A stretch of 64,000 nt of DNA from Isoetes taiwanensis (GCA_021234155.1 JAJEKV010000030.1:16670003-16734002), one strand, 5' to 3'; positions 23,180 through 38,063 are shown, counted from the stretch's first letter. Notes: generated from the letters alone by a model not told the origin. Program-made: numbers and translations.

Positions 23180-26100
23180 ATGGTAAAGAAGGTGATTGAT
23201 CCGCCCGCTCAAGCAGTAATTCCAACGGAGGCCATGCGCCGGGTAAGCAAAAAGCAACTAAACAAAATTTCTATGGGTTTAGGGTCCCTGTTAATTCGAT
23301 TTTCTTGCATTCTTCCAGGCCAGAAGAAACGGGCCCTTAAGACCGGACCTGGCTGATTGCCGAACCGAAGAAGACTTCCATGTGTATGCGGGTCTGCCAA
23401 ACGAGGGCGTTCAACCCTCTCAATTTCGAACAAACCTCATATCTGCAACAGAGTACAATGAAGTTTGGGATACCAATGGGGTCATTCCTGGCAAAACTTC
23501 TATTGACAAGGTAAGGCCAGAGCACGAAGAAGCTCCAATTGAACTTCTGAGCAAAATATACCCGGACGGATTGAAGAAAAGAGAAGTTAGAAAGACAGTA
23601 TCATACCTATTTGCATTCAATAACTGCCAGAGAGCAAAGCAGGATCCAGAGAAGTTCAAGGTTAATTGGGCAGCAGTTGTACAGCAGCAAGGTTAAATGT
23701 GAACCCACCAGCAGTGCTCCAGCAAGCAGAGCAGAGACCAGCAAATCTCAGCAAACCACAGCACCTGAAAGCATCGCAGAAAGGCAAATTTCAGGAGGCA
23801 CTGGTATTAAATTAGAAGGGAGGCCATCCATTAGGAGCGTTGCAATGTGCCCAACAGCTTACACAGCTTATGGGGAGAACATATCACGCTTGGAAGTCAT
23901 GTGCAAAGCTTTGCAGGAAATCCTAAACATGCAGCAGGCTGATTTAGTCTCCAAGAAGGAGCTAGTTGTCCAGTCCCAGGCTAAGGGAGCTTTCTTCTCG
24001 GCTTCACAAGAAAAATTGCAGAAAATAAAAGACAACATCTCACGTCTTCAAGCCCTGACAGGTTCTGATGCTGGTGCCTCTGCTGAGCTACTGAGCTTAG
24101 AGAGAGAGAAAGACATGGCAGAGTACATGCTCAAAACCCTTGTTGAAATGGGGGGTGGCCCAGTAGATGACGGGATAGTTCAACAGGTGGCCACTGTAGC
24201 TGCTGAGGTTGCAAACAATGAAGTGCAGCTTGCAAAAGCCCAGCAGCATTTACAGAATGTCAACAGGCTCAGGGAACTTACAAAGAGAGCTGGCCAGCTT
24301 GTGAGCATCTATCCTGTGCCATTCAGGTTGCCAATTGGAGATGAGGAGAGATGCTCCACATGCGGGCTCGCATTCCAGGATGATTACACCCTTAGTCTGA
24401 AGCTGAAATGTGGCCACGTATATCATGTCAGCTGCACCACTTTGCTTTTGGAGAAGACACACTGCCTTGAATGCTCAGAAACAGTTCCAGCAGGCTTAGT
24501 GGAGGAATTGGGGAAGACAGTCAAGCAGGAACCCTTATATGCTGGGGCAGCACACAAACACATAGTTGAGACAATTGACATAGATGAGGTGGTAGCTACA
24601 ACTCCAGACAGCAACAGGAAAAGGAAGCATGTTAAAACACCTCTTAGTAAAAGGACCCCCGGACACAAGTCTACAAGGACTCGAACTCCACAAGCAAGAA
24701 CAGCCAAAAAAGGTACATGCCTGTTTCTTGAATTGGGAACATTAGAAGCGCCTGTAGACAGTACCCAGCAAGAGTCAAGCAGTCAGCAGTACAATGCAGC
24801 ACCTGAAAGCACAGTGCTGACGACACCAACACGGTCCAAAGCAGATTCCAGTAGTTCTGACGAAGTTCACAAATACACTATAGTTCCAAATTCTGCAGCT
24901 GCCTCTACAAAGGCCTCCTCTAAGACTGTTGATGCAGGGTCAGACAAGGATGTTGAAGATGTGGAGAAGCAGGTCAACAAGGTTGTGGCCCGATGCACAA
25001 GGCTCACAAGGTCAAGGACCAAAAATGTTACAGAACCTGAGAGTGAGGGTGAGTCAGATGATTCGGTTGATGAGGACGTGCCTATAAACGTCGCACTAGG
25101 GAAAAAACCCTAAACCCAGTCTAATGTAATTTTTCCATACTTGTTTCAGGCCCAATTTTGATTGCACAAGACTCGCCAAAACGAGCAGTTAAAAGGTTTT
25201 TGTTTAATACCATAATATATTTATTTTCCCCCATTGTGTCCTTGTAAACTTTGTTTGGAGTTTCAACCTAGGGATCAATATGCATTTGCCTGCAGAAGGA
25301 GAAGGCAGACACAAGTGGTACTTAGTGATACAGAAGATGAAGATAGTGAGAGAACCCAGACAGAAAATGAAGAAACCAAAGTGCCAAAACAACCTCTTAC
25401 ATATAAAAGGTGCAATCCAATATTTAGGTTCAAGCAGTTATTTTTCTTGTCTTATTTCACTTGCCTGTTATCCTGTTATATTTCAAAATGTGTATTCTTT
25501 ACAAATTTCAGTTGGTAATTGGAGCTCTTCCTTGCATGCAGGAGAACAAGACAGGTCACTGCAAGGGTTACTGATAGCCAGGAAACACCCATACATTGGG
25601 GGCAGGGAGATACTACTGCAGATGTATCTAACTATGGCTATCAGCACTCTCCATCATCTGGTAGCAAAGATAAAGCAGAGTCCAGCAGGTCGCAGCAACG
25701 TCCAGCACCTTTCGATAGCACTTCCCAGCAGAGTCCAGCACACATCGCAGCACAGACAAGCACGATGCAGCACACATCGACAGTGGTTGCAAACGTCGAG
25801 GGATGGACACCCAGACGGAAGTTGATGGTGCTTGACATAAATGGTGTGCTGGCACAGACATAACAGAGGAGATTGAACCATAAATTCTTGCCTCCACCAC
25901 AAACGAACCATGTTGTAAAAGAAACTGCAAGTAAGTACCTCATTTGCAGATCAGGGTATCATGAGTTTGTGGAGTGGGCAGTGCAGAGGTTTGATATTGT
26001 GATCTGGAGTGCTTCTCTACTTCGGAATACAAGGGACATGGTGGATGCATTGTTCCCAGATTTGCAGACCAAATTCTTGAAGGTGTATGGTCAAGAGCAT

Positions 26101-26541
26101 TGCTTTGCATGCGAGCATCCAACCAGCACAGCAAAGCAACTTTTTTTCAAGGAGTTGAAGGTTGTACTTGAGGATTTTCCTCAATATCATGGTATGATTT
26201 TCTTGGTAGATGACAGCCTACACAAAGGGTTTCTAAATCCTGCACACACAACCGTTCCTGTTATACCTTTCAAGGGGCAAGAAGAGGACAACTTTTTGCA
26301 GACCAGGGTGTGTCCAGCATTGGATTACTTGTCTTCTCATACAGTACAGGAAACAATCTCACAAATAGACATCACTGATGCATGGCTGGAAGAGGAGACA
26401 GTTGCAGTTCTGGATTACTGTCTCAACAACTACCTTGTCTCGGCTTACTATATCCTGAATGCTCCAGTAGAAGTACAAAGGCAGTTGCTAGGCACCCTTC
26501 CTGGCGACGAGCATAACTCTCAAAACTTTAATGACTCATGA
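23180..26541 (+). pseudogene. RING-type zinc finger plus FCP1/HAD-like phosphatase-domain gene carried by the transposon
   Basis: Exon 1 is 23,180-23,242 (MVKKVIDPP), followed by exons 23,319-25,048, 25,150-25,195, 25,272-25,409 and 25,542-26,541, all with GT-AG borders in matching phase. The N-terminal part is novel to me. A heptad-rich central stretch precedes a RING-H2-like finger, CSTC...CGHVYHVSC...CLEC (24,352-24,474). Basic nuclear-signal-like runs (RKRKHVK) follow. The C-terminal ~240 residues resemble the FCP1 homology domain: LMVLDINGVL, then YHEFVEWAVQRFDIVIWSAS, IFLVDDSLHKGFLNP and EEDNFLQ. FCP1 enzymes dephosphorylate the RNA polymerase II tail using DxDx(T/V). Here the motif is DIN, as in an uncharacterised plant subgroup, so activity is doubtful. 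A net one-base insertion near 23,690 and an in-frame TAA at 25,861 break this copy. About 990 codons in total. Confidence 0.7.
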
Positions 26542-26828
26542 AATAACCATTGTACACTACCCTTTTGTAATATATGTATGATTCCTTTGTGCTATCTTGA
26601 GTATTGAGTAATCTTGAGTGATGTCTCTAATCTTGAGTGTACAATTTTCTGTAATATATATCAAGCTTACTCTCCAATACTACAAGCATTGTCTCCAATA
26701 CAGAAATACTCCAATACAGCAGTCCAATACTACAAACATTGTCTCCAATACAATCATCAAAATTTGAGACAAGTAAACAAGTAACTACAGACCTGTTAAA
26801 ATGATAAAACAACTAGGTCAAAGCATAT

Positions 26829-29800
26829 TCAACCTTCATATGGCAGACTGTCAAGGATCATCTGGTGAGTAGCCTGTTCAAGGAAAAATCTGTTGGTGCC
26901 AGGAATCTGATTCATCTCAAATTTGATAGCTGATACGTGATGACTGTACTGGAAGGTCAGGCCTTTGTCTTCAAGTAGCTCCCAACTACCATCGGGCTGG
27001 ACAGCATAGTACAAACCAGCCAACACGTGTTCATCCACATTGAAGGTCTGACCCCAGCTATCCTTGACAATTCTGTCAAGGATATGCCTCGGCTTAACAC
27101 ATTTTACAACATAGAAATCTGCATTCTCCTGATTTTCCTCCTCGGCTACAACAGCAAAGTTATCACCTTCCTCTATGTTTCCACTAAGCCATTCTCCATC
27201 ACCTTCAAAAAATGCCTCATCGATTTCGTCTTCAGTACCTTCACCAGTAGACTTTTCTGGCTTTAGTGTAATATATTTTCAATTCTTCAACCTGTGCTTG
27301 TTCACACAAGATGCCTAGTTTCCTTTCAAACAGTTACCACAGAAACAACTTAAACCTCTATGAGCCACCCGTGTACTTGATTTGGCCAAGTATGTCCGGA
27401 TACTGTGTATTTGCTTGGTCCCTTCCACCCTGGCACAGTCCAGCCAGTCTGTCCTATCAACATCATCCTTTCCAATTACCCAGAAGTACCTGCAAGGAGA
27501 CAACAAGTATTGCAGCTCACAGACAGCATAATACAGCACTACTCATCACATTACAGCAGTTCACAGACAGCACTTAAAGCAAATGAAAGCACTATTCAGC
27601 ACATTACAGCAGTTTACAGGCAGCACTACTCAACAGAATACAGCAGAGGCATAATACCTTTTGATGTCCCCGTTGTTGGTACCTTCATTCCAACGAGTTG
27701 CGAATTCACAGGCATCAGCAGCACCCCTAAATCTCACCCCATCATACTTGAGCTGCTCTCTAGTGAATGCCCCTTTAAGGACTGCCCCTTGCCCATCGTG
27801 CTCTCCCTTACCATGGGCTGTCCCAAAGAAATTCCATACTATTTCCTTCCCTAGCTCATGGTGATATCTTGGTAGGAAATAGAATGGCTGGGCAGATTTG
27901 AATTGGCTAGAACAACCATCTGACCAAACTATATGCCTGGAGAAATCTACACCATTTGATACAAGCCATGAATTGTGCTTTCTAAGACAGTGTTGCACAA
28001 AAAGAGTGTCATGAATCTTGTCATCACTCAAGTAAAAATGGGTTTCCTTCAATAGTGATCCCAGAACTGATGTCCATCCTATACATGATGTGGACGAGAA
28101 TTGTTATCTGGTCATTGTGCCAATGCTGGCTTTGAACCTCCCTTTGTATTTTTATGCCGTAATTCTCTGCAAAATCAATTACAGAAACAATGGTGCCATC
28201 TTGGATATTGTCCAGGCAACTCCTGAATTGGATGGCCTGCCATCTAGCCCTGTAATTGTGTGGCACAAATATCTTCAATGTGGAACACAGATATGAAATG
28301 AAATCCTTCACTGCCGTTCTCTTGTAAGACAATCTAAGGACTGGCTTTGGTCCTTTCTTTTTTTTCCCCTTGCCATTTGAGGTCTCGTCTTATGCTGCAG
28401 CTTCAGACTGTAACCCACCAGCTTCCTTGGATTTCTTACTTTTGTTTCCCTTCTTCTCAACTTGTGCTGCAGCTTCAGGCTGTGTCCCACCAGCTACCTT
28501 GGATTTCTTACTTTTGTTTCCCTTCTTGGTGGCATTGGCTCTTTTCTTTCTGCTGCCACATGGCACCTCCTTGGTAACGCAGTCTGCAACTCCACCAGCT
28601 CCTTCTGTCTCCACTGGAATCTGTAACAAGGTCTGTAGCATAAAACAGAAGATTAGCGCAAGTTGAAAGCACAAAAGCAGTATTCAGCGGATGACAGCAC
28701 ATATCAGCATGTTTCAGCATGAAATAAAAAGAGTATTACCTTTTCAGACGTCTTCCATTCAAGCAAGAACTCATGATTCTCTCTTTCTCTTGGACATATA
28801 GGAAGACTTTTTATGCCACACTTCTGACATTGCTGCATCAAGCAGTCATGTTTATACCATTCTTCACCCTCACTCTTGTTGCAAACCACAGCCCACCAGA
28901 GCTCGCTGGTTGAGTCATACGTATATTGGCTGGCCAGACACTTCTCACCAGGTCCACAAACCTCGCAAGTGCACTTGCACTCTTCACCATGAAATCCAGT
29001 TTTCGCTGGCCTTAATGCATTCAGGGCTACCCTGGCATACTCCAACTTCATATGGTATATGCAACAACAGGTTTCCCTTTCTGATACTTTCTTTACATAA
29101 ATAGGCTTCAACTTCTCGAAAGCCTTTAAGCAAACAGGATGTTCAGGATGTGCCTTTTTGTATTGTTGAAATAGCTGCAGCTGAATGGTGGTCGTTGGTT
29201 AGAAATATTTATGCAATAATAGCAAAAAAAAATTTGTATGGAAACTTATACCTGTGTGACCTCCATAAGGTGCAAGGGATAAGAAATTCAGAAGCCTGAC
29301 TCTCCAACAGTGTTCACAACATCTTTCTCGCAAGGAGAGACTCGGCTATTTTGTTTCCAGAATTCTGTTATGCTTTGCTTGCAAGCAGGGGTGAGAGAAT
29401 CGCACCTCAACCTCCTTTGGAAGCAAGACCACAGACCATTTCCAAGGACGACTTCTGATTTTCTTAATGCAGCAGTTGCAATTGTTGACCTCATGCAACC
29501 TATCATAAGAAATATTGCACATTAATCAATGAACATAGCCCAGCCAGCATCACTCAGCAGATACAAGCACATAAAAGCATGAAGAAGCACAGGCATGAAA
29601 GCAAGAATTAGATGTACCTAACAGCCCAGCCATAGTGGAATTGCATCTCGATTTTGTGGAAGAAGCCATCACCAGTGTCGAGGTTCTGGCTCTCCAAATA
29701 TCATGGTTCCTTTGCCTCTTTGTGGCTGCCATTGTCTGCATTTCAAGTTGTTGAGCAAAGACCCTCGGCGCCTTGCACTCCTTTGGATTTGGCAAAATTC

Positions 29801-30173
29801 CGTGTTCCGAGATTTCCATTTCGTGGTGATGAACCACCCTCTTCATCACATCGGCCTTGAGTTCGGTGAATGCTTTTTAGTGAGCTTGTTGAAGTAATCA
29901 ACTACAAGCTTGGCTATTTCTTTGCACAGCGTCTCGTGCTTTCGGATCCTCCCGCTCAACCGCCGCTTTCCTCATCTTATTCCGTAATCTGTATTCTCTC
30001 TTTTTCTCTGCATCCAATTTCTTGTAAATTGCAGAGGAAACTGGATCTTCACGCGATATTTCCTGTGTTGCATTGACATCCAACAAATCTGGAACACTGT
30101 TTTGGAATTCATCAGGCCGAAAGTCCAATGCTAAACGTGTGATTGCCTCCAGGCCGGTATCAGGGAGCGCCAT
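26829..30173 (-). pseudogene. DDE-like transposase gene (DFAENY / SDGxxxQFK / HGKGxxDG type)
   Basis: ATG at 30,173 (MALPDTGLEA) starts a charged N-terminus. Later blocks are a Cys/His region RETCCCIYHMKLEY...CKCTCEVC (29,111-28,760) and a basic segment with two tandem KKGNKSKKSK units (28,570-28,390). The core follows: VSVIDFAENYGI (about 28,180), WSDGCSSQFK (27,920) and FFGTAHGKGEHDGQGA (27,820). Then comes SCFCGNC (27,330), and a C-terminal YVVKCVKPRH...SLPYEG ends at 26,829. The spaced acidic residues fit an RNase H-fold transposase. The same block order occurs in many uncharacterised animal and plant proteins. Splice signals are clear at about 28,741 and 28,631 and near 27,655 and 27,490. 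A TAA near 28,387 and a frameshift near 28,060 damage this copy. It presumably mobilised the TIR element holding it. Confidence 0.65.
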
Positions 30174-30484
30174 GAAATTCCTGAGAGAGGGAGAATAAGT
30201 GAATTGGAGGGAGAATTTTCGCGGGCCATGAGGTCGAGGTAGTTCTGTGCTCGATCGAATTTGCAACGTACTACCACTCGCGCGAAAATCCAGCCAAAAT
30301 CCCACAATCATTTTCCTAACGGTTCGTTGGTGAGGTGGACGTGCGAGTACATGAAGGGCGTCAAAAAAATGACGGGCAGTTACGCCCACCAGCACCCAAA
30401 TTAAGCAAAAGCAGGGGTGCTTTAAGCGGGCTAAACCCCTGCTATAAGCATGCTATAAGCATGCGTCCGGACGCATGCTTTTGA

Positions 30485-30507
30485 TACCCACCAGCATACT
30501 TTTACCC
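30485..30507 (-). repeat. right terminal inverted repeat (23 bp)
   Basis: Exact inverted copy of 22,836-22,858, ending ...ACTTTTACCC and followed by ATCA. Confidence 0.95.
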
Positions 30508-30794
30508 ATCAAGCTCAACAAACTACTTTGGCCTCAGTTTGAGGCTGCATAGTACATTCGATGGTTCTTTTGAGACAATAGGCAATATTTGTTTTCCTAA
30601 TCCAGGACTGGAATATGAGCAATTTCATTGGAAATAAATACTATAACAGGCTAACTCCCTCTTTTACTTCATACCTGACATCATGATACAGAATTCATCA
30701 CTGTGTTTGTTCCATTTTGCACCCTTAAATTTTCTTAAAGTTAATTTTACAACTAGCTTTTAATATATTAATGAGTGCTCCAGGAAGTTCTACA

Positions 30795-31762
30795 AATGAT
30801 TTTTTTTTTTTTTTTGAAGAACTGTGTCATCAATATATTAAAAGAATGGTAATGTTACAAAGCAAGTGAGGAGGAAGGAGAACTGCCCCAAAGAGACAGC
30901 GATACCTCGACACTCCACAACAAACTCACAGAAAAACTGCAACTCTACTACTGTACAAACCGACCATTACCATCTACAACACCCAAGAAGTCCCGCCAAA
31001 TGGCAAACTTCCGCTCTACTACTCCCGGGAACACCAGAAAGCTTTGAAATAGCTTGTACCTGAGTCGAGGAATCAGAGAGGCTGCAGGTCGCTGAATCCC
31101 CGAAAGATCCACAATCGCCGCCGCCAAATCAGCCACACCAACCAAGCCATGCACGGATGCAAGGCTTCTTTGCCGCAAGAGCGGCCAAGCACCGAGATAC
31201 ACATGAAGCGGCAATTCTTTGGCTAGTCAATCTCACCTGCAATGAGCCCTAACCCAATCCCAGCGGCCGCAAGTGAGGGCATAAAACCGCACAATGCTCC
31301 ATAGTCTCAATGATGAAAGCCACAACAAGGGCGTAGAGGGCTCACACCCGCCTAAACCGACTCACAAGGGCATTCACCCGATGACATTGCACCACCGCCA
31401 CGCGAAGCACCCTAACCTTCGGTGGGGAAGTGAGCTCCATGTCCACGCCCAAACCGAAGCCATCGAGAACCCTAAGCTGCGAGACCACTTGCCCGAAGGG
31501 GCGGTGTCATGAATAGCCAAACACCCGTAAGAAGACCGCACAAAGCAAGAAGACACAACATCCGGATGAACCTTCCAAACCTGCACCACCACATCATCCT
31601 GAGGGACTATAGGTATGTGTAGCGGAATACTCCCCGCCACGTGCTCCCAGATAGCCCGGTCACTGCCCCTCAGGCAAAAGCGAGCTCGAAAGAACTCCCA
31701 CGAAGCTAGCTGACCACCCCAATACCAATCCTCCTAGCTGACCACCCCAAATGATATTTTTG
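30795..31762 (-). mobile_element. 3' fragment of an L1-like LINE, poly(A)-tailed
   Basis: A T-run at about 30,798-30,815 is the poly(A) tail of a minus-strand element. Upstream, the minus strand contains scattered pieces typical of the plant L1 C-terminal zinc-binding region, such as ETMEHCAVLCP near 31,300, broken by stops and frameshifts. It differs from the three microsatellite-tailed LINEs here. The more G+C-rich composition contrasts with its flanks. Confidence 0.5.
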
Positions 31763-33940
31763 GTAATGTAGATCCCACTGTATGTTGCATCTAAACTTAG
31801 AACTTCACTGGCAGTTGGATGTCCTTGCATATTGCCAACGACGAAGCTAATCTATAAATTAGATGATACCTTAGCACTACTGCAGAACTAAGTAAGCTAA
31901 AAATGTTTAAATTGATCTAAACATCTTCTGTGGTAATGTTGCCTACATCTTAATTGTTTTGCCAACAACCCCTTGTGGTGCTATGGCAAATGCTAGTACT
32001 TTGCTAGATTTTACTTGGTAATTATCTGTGCTGTGAAGCATTTATTGTGTAATTTTTTTTCCTTCATTATTAGAACATGTGGAGGCCTTAGAAGGTCACT
32101 CTTGGTCTTACATCTTTGAATATTCTGGAATTGGGCTTGGCGAGCCCTATCTTTACACAAGTAGAGGTTCAAAGGCAAAACTTTTGGGAAATTAAACAAA
32201 TAATAATTCAGTATCAAAATTTTATGTATACACATTTGACATGATATAGTCTCATTTAAAGAATATTAGTTAGCTTCTAAACCACATCCCCCTATATTGG
32301 ATAGCATAGCACTTCAATATGATTTAACTGTCCAAGTGATTTAAATTTGTTGGGATGAACATTTAGTTATATTGTATCATTGCTTATTGAGATAACTTTT
32401 TCATAAGCAGCCATTACTTATTGAGATAAATATACTATAAGGAGCCATTTGCAAGGGCTATTGGAGGAGTCGAATACACCCAACATGGACCATCTATTGA
32501 ACCAAATGAACAATTACCACTACATTACTTGAACCATGCAATAACACATTTTCTACACCATAACCACGACCCTCTTTATTTACATTGAAACTGTTATCAA
32601 CATCAGCTCCCACACCATAACTTAATTCATTTACTTAACGACCGAAATAGCATCAAAATTGAATGAAAGTCTTAGCATAAGTGACTTTCACTCTTAGCAT
32701 AAGTGAAAGTCCTCCTTAGGAAAATGAATGGCATGAGATAATATATTCATAGGCTGGAATCATACCATGATAGAGCCTAAATAGATATATGGCACTGTTT
32801 AGTCAGGCCTTAGATATAATGAAGTTTTGTCTGTCATTATATATCACACTAGAGCAGTGCCAAAATGGAAAAAAATTCATAAAACATTATCCCTATTTAA
32901 AGCATTCTAAAAAAAGCGCATTTCAATAATTGAAAAGTAATGGGACTTAAAAAGTTTGCCCAACAATGGCCAAGGCCAATGACTCTGGCATCGAAAAACA
33001 AGGGGGTAATCTCCTAAACTTCCGGTGACAATCCTTATTTTCTGGTTCAAGTTTTTATTTGCCCGGCCCGTCAAAATCCGGGAAATAATCATGAGTTTAT
33101 AATCAAAATCCGATGAAGCATGACATTTACCAGCAAATTAGCAAATTATCTGGTTAGAGCTATTGGGGATTCCAAAGCCTTGAGAATGACCTAGAATGGG
33201 AAAGGTTTTTGTTGTCATGTTGGAGACCACAAATTTTAGAGGTACGCGCGTCTTTTTGAAAGCAATATAAAAATGGGAATCTAAAACTGACCACATCAAA
33301 GCAGATCAAATGTCAAAGCCCGGTCATAGCAGGTTGGTTTACTTACTGCAAACCGAGGCCATAAATTACCAAATTACGGTTTTGATTCAGTAAATCCACA
33401 TTTCTACTCTATACACGTTTTAGTTTTGGCACGATACTCCTATTTGGATTTGGATACGCAAAAGATAAGCATGCCTTGCGTTTACAACAAGCTTTGTCTT
33501 GCGTTTGTGGCAAACATATCTTCCTTTGGGCTCCTTAAAGCAAAGGGATCTTTGATGGGTACCTTCGGACCACTAGATTGGTTCCAGAAGGACGTTTAAA
33601 ATTCTACACTGAGAGTATTATATTGACAGGGTTTTAGTCTGAGAATTTTATAGACTGGTTCTATTGTGCCAGTGGAGCGGAATTGCGCAATATCTGAGTT
33701 TGAAGAGTTCAGGATTGCCTTAAATTAAGAATTCATGCAGCATGGAACAGAGAAAAAGAAGAGGGAAAAATCTGCATTAAGTACAGGTATTGCATGAACG
33801 GTATTATCTTTGATTAAAAAAATGGAGCCTCGTACGCCACTCAGCACAGTGCTGCCCGTGACTGACCGGTGGCCGTTGATCCTGGCCTGGGTTTGATCTG
33901 CACCGTCCAGCCGCTGTAGCGTAAGGTTGACCCCTTTGTT
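31763..33940. other. no gene seen; AT-rich DNA upstream of the beta-glucosidase gene
   Basis: No supported reading frame, terminal repeat or RNA gene was found. It may hold distal regulatory DNA of the gene starting at 34,062. Nothing in the sequence proves this. Confidence 0.4.
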
Positions 33941-33949
33941 GAGGCACCA

Positions 33950-33955
33950 TATAAG
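33950..33955 (+). promoter_or_regulatory. TATA box candidate of the beta-glucosidase gene
   Basis: CATATAAGG lies about 110 bp before the ATG at 34,062, a usual spacing for a plant core promoter with a ~80-base leader. The position is the only evidence. Confidence 0.45.
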
Positions 33956-34061
33956 GTTGGCTTGGCTTTGGCGTGTCCCATTTTTTTGGACAAAATTCTT
34001 CTTTGTTTCAAATAGCCCCCCCTTGGGGAATCATCATCTTATCCTCTTTGCTTGATGCATT

Positions 34062-36680
<2,619 letters not shown>

Positions 36681-36700
36681 TAATAACATGTTTTATCTCA

Positions 36701-36772
36701 CCTATGTCTGTCTATGTCTATGTCTATGTCTATGTCTATGTCTATGTCTATGTCTATGTCTATGTCTATGTG
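36701..36772 (+). repeat. (TCTATG)n microsatellite
   Basis: About eleven copies of the hexamer TCTATG, starting some 20 bases after the beta-glucosidase stop codon. They probably lie in its 3' UTR. Confidence 0.9.
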
Positions 36773-36779
36773 TGCATGT

Positions 36780-37145
36780 TGTACGTGTGCTTGTGGAGGA
36801 CTAGGACAAAGCACTAATACCAATATTGATAAGTAGATTATGCATTTATAGGACATGGTTTAATTCTGAGAAGAATAGGCAATGTATTCAAGTATAAAGG
36901 TAGCAAGAAATACAATTAAACATGGGATTTGGATGCATTGTATATTAGTAACAATAGCACATCTTATGGGATTTCAACCCATTGTATCCTAGTAGCCAAG
37001 ATGGCTATATATGTTGCGTGGAACAATTTAAAACTTACACAAGTGGATCGAGTTAATATTTGCCAACATGAAAATACTTTATTTGCATGATTGTTGCATT
37101 AAAGAAAAAAGTGCATGTATCATTGTACAGTTTATCGACATGCTC
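36780..37145. other. no gene seen
   Basis: Unique AT-rich sequence downstream of the beta-glucosidase gene, with no supported coding frame. Confidence 0.4.
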
Positions 37146-37282
37146 AAATCCGCTTCGGGACGAGGGTTTTTTTAATCTTGACAATAATACATTTGTTGTT
37201 CTCTTTGATTGGGTCCCATATGCCTATTGGTCTCTGTGGACAACAAAAGGCCATTCAATTCAATTCAATCCTATAATGGATA
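37146..37282 (+). mobile_element. solo 3' end of a LINE of the LINE-2 type, (TTCAA)n tail
   Basis: GGTTTTTTTAATCTT, TTGGGTCCCAT and CCTATTGGTCTC match the LINE-2 3' UTR at 57,780-57,860 in the same order and end in a short (TTCAA)n run. This is an extremely 5'-truncated insertion. Confidence 0.65.
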
Positions 37283-37675
37283 GAAGTTGATATAGCACGG
37301 TATGCTTTGCACCACTTGAGGATGGTTTGCTTTCCTTTTTATGGGGCTTGTGAGTGTCTCCTCCTTCAATCATTGACAATATACATCTATAATTAAATTA
37401 ATGAAGTTGGAATATGTAGCACAATTGCAATGAAAAAAACCATTTTTATGTGTAAAGTTTTTTCCCCACAAAAACCCATTTGTATACTAGCAACTGAAAT
37501 TAGGGAATGCAGGCAAGATTTACTATTGCTTCATCGAACCCCAAAACTACAATTACTTCAGACGAATCTTAAGGATCAAAAGTGTCGGTAACCTGTAAAA
37601 TCTAAGGTGATAAACCAAGCTCATCTTCCTTTGTTGCATTAACAATCAACACACAACTACCATTAACATTATTAA

Positions 37676-38063
37676 CATAAACCATTGCATTTAACACATT
37701 TAAATTACAATCCCCCTTAAACCCCCTTTGGTTTGGGTGCATATTCACACGAGGGGTTACTCCGGGCAACGAGAGCTGTCGGATGGGCATATTTGCCCTT
37801 TATTCCAAGACCTGGACCGTACATAGCGATCCTCGTTTGTGGGGTATGCATGTACAAGTTTTTGTATACTGTATATTAAGGTTTGCAAAATACTATAAGG
37901 TTTGAGAGAATGTACTTAATGGTGTTAATTTTGTACATGTATTGTAAATATATTTTTGGGGCTCTCGCTGCCTTAGGTAACCCCCCGTGTGAATATGCAC
38001 CCAAACCAAAGGGGGTTTAAGGGGGATTTCAATTTAAATGTGTTAAATGCAATGGTTTATAAT
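37676..38063. mobile_element. MITE with ~100-bp terminal inverted repeats
   Basis: The arms at about 37,676-37,775 and 37,962-38,063 are inverted copies. Both contain CATTGCATTTAACACATTTAAA, the G/C-run segment CCCCCTTAAACCCCCTTTGG and GGGTGCATATTCACAC. The core of about 190 bp lacks any coding frame. The arms differ by only a few bases, so the insertion is fairly young. The target duplication is unclear. Confidence 0.75.

Larger units (their letters stand above)
22836..30507. mobile_element. 7.67-kb TIR DNA transposon with transposase plus RING/FCP1-like gene
   Basis: The ends are perfect 23-bp inverted repeats starting GGGTAAAAGTATGCTGG (22,836-22,858 and 30,485-30,507). They are flanked by the 4-bp duplication ATCA (22,832-22,835 and 30,508-30,511). 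Inside are two convergent multi-exon genes, a RING plus FCP1-like protein (plus strand, 23,180-26,541) and a DDE-like transposase (minus strand, 30,173-26,829). Together they fill almost the whole element. The inner flanks of both ends carry related CACCAGCACC motifs. A 4-bp duplication is known for Sola-type elements among others; the superfamily is not determined. Confidence 0.85.

Noticed and set aside
23657-23720. A 20-24 nt intron that would join the two frames of the RING-FCP1 gene
   Set aside because: Plant introns are not that short. A net one-base insertion explains the frame change more simply.
30948-31640. Host gene on the minus strand
   Set aside because: The frames are broken and end in a poly(A)-type T-run. 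The ETMEHCAVLCP-like block points to an L1 3' fragment.
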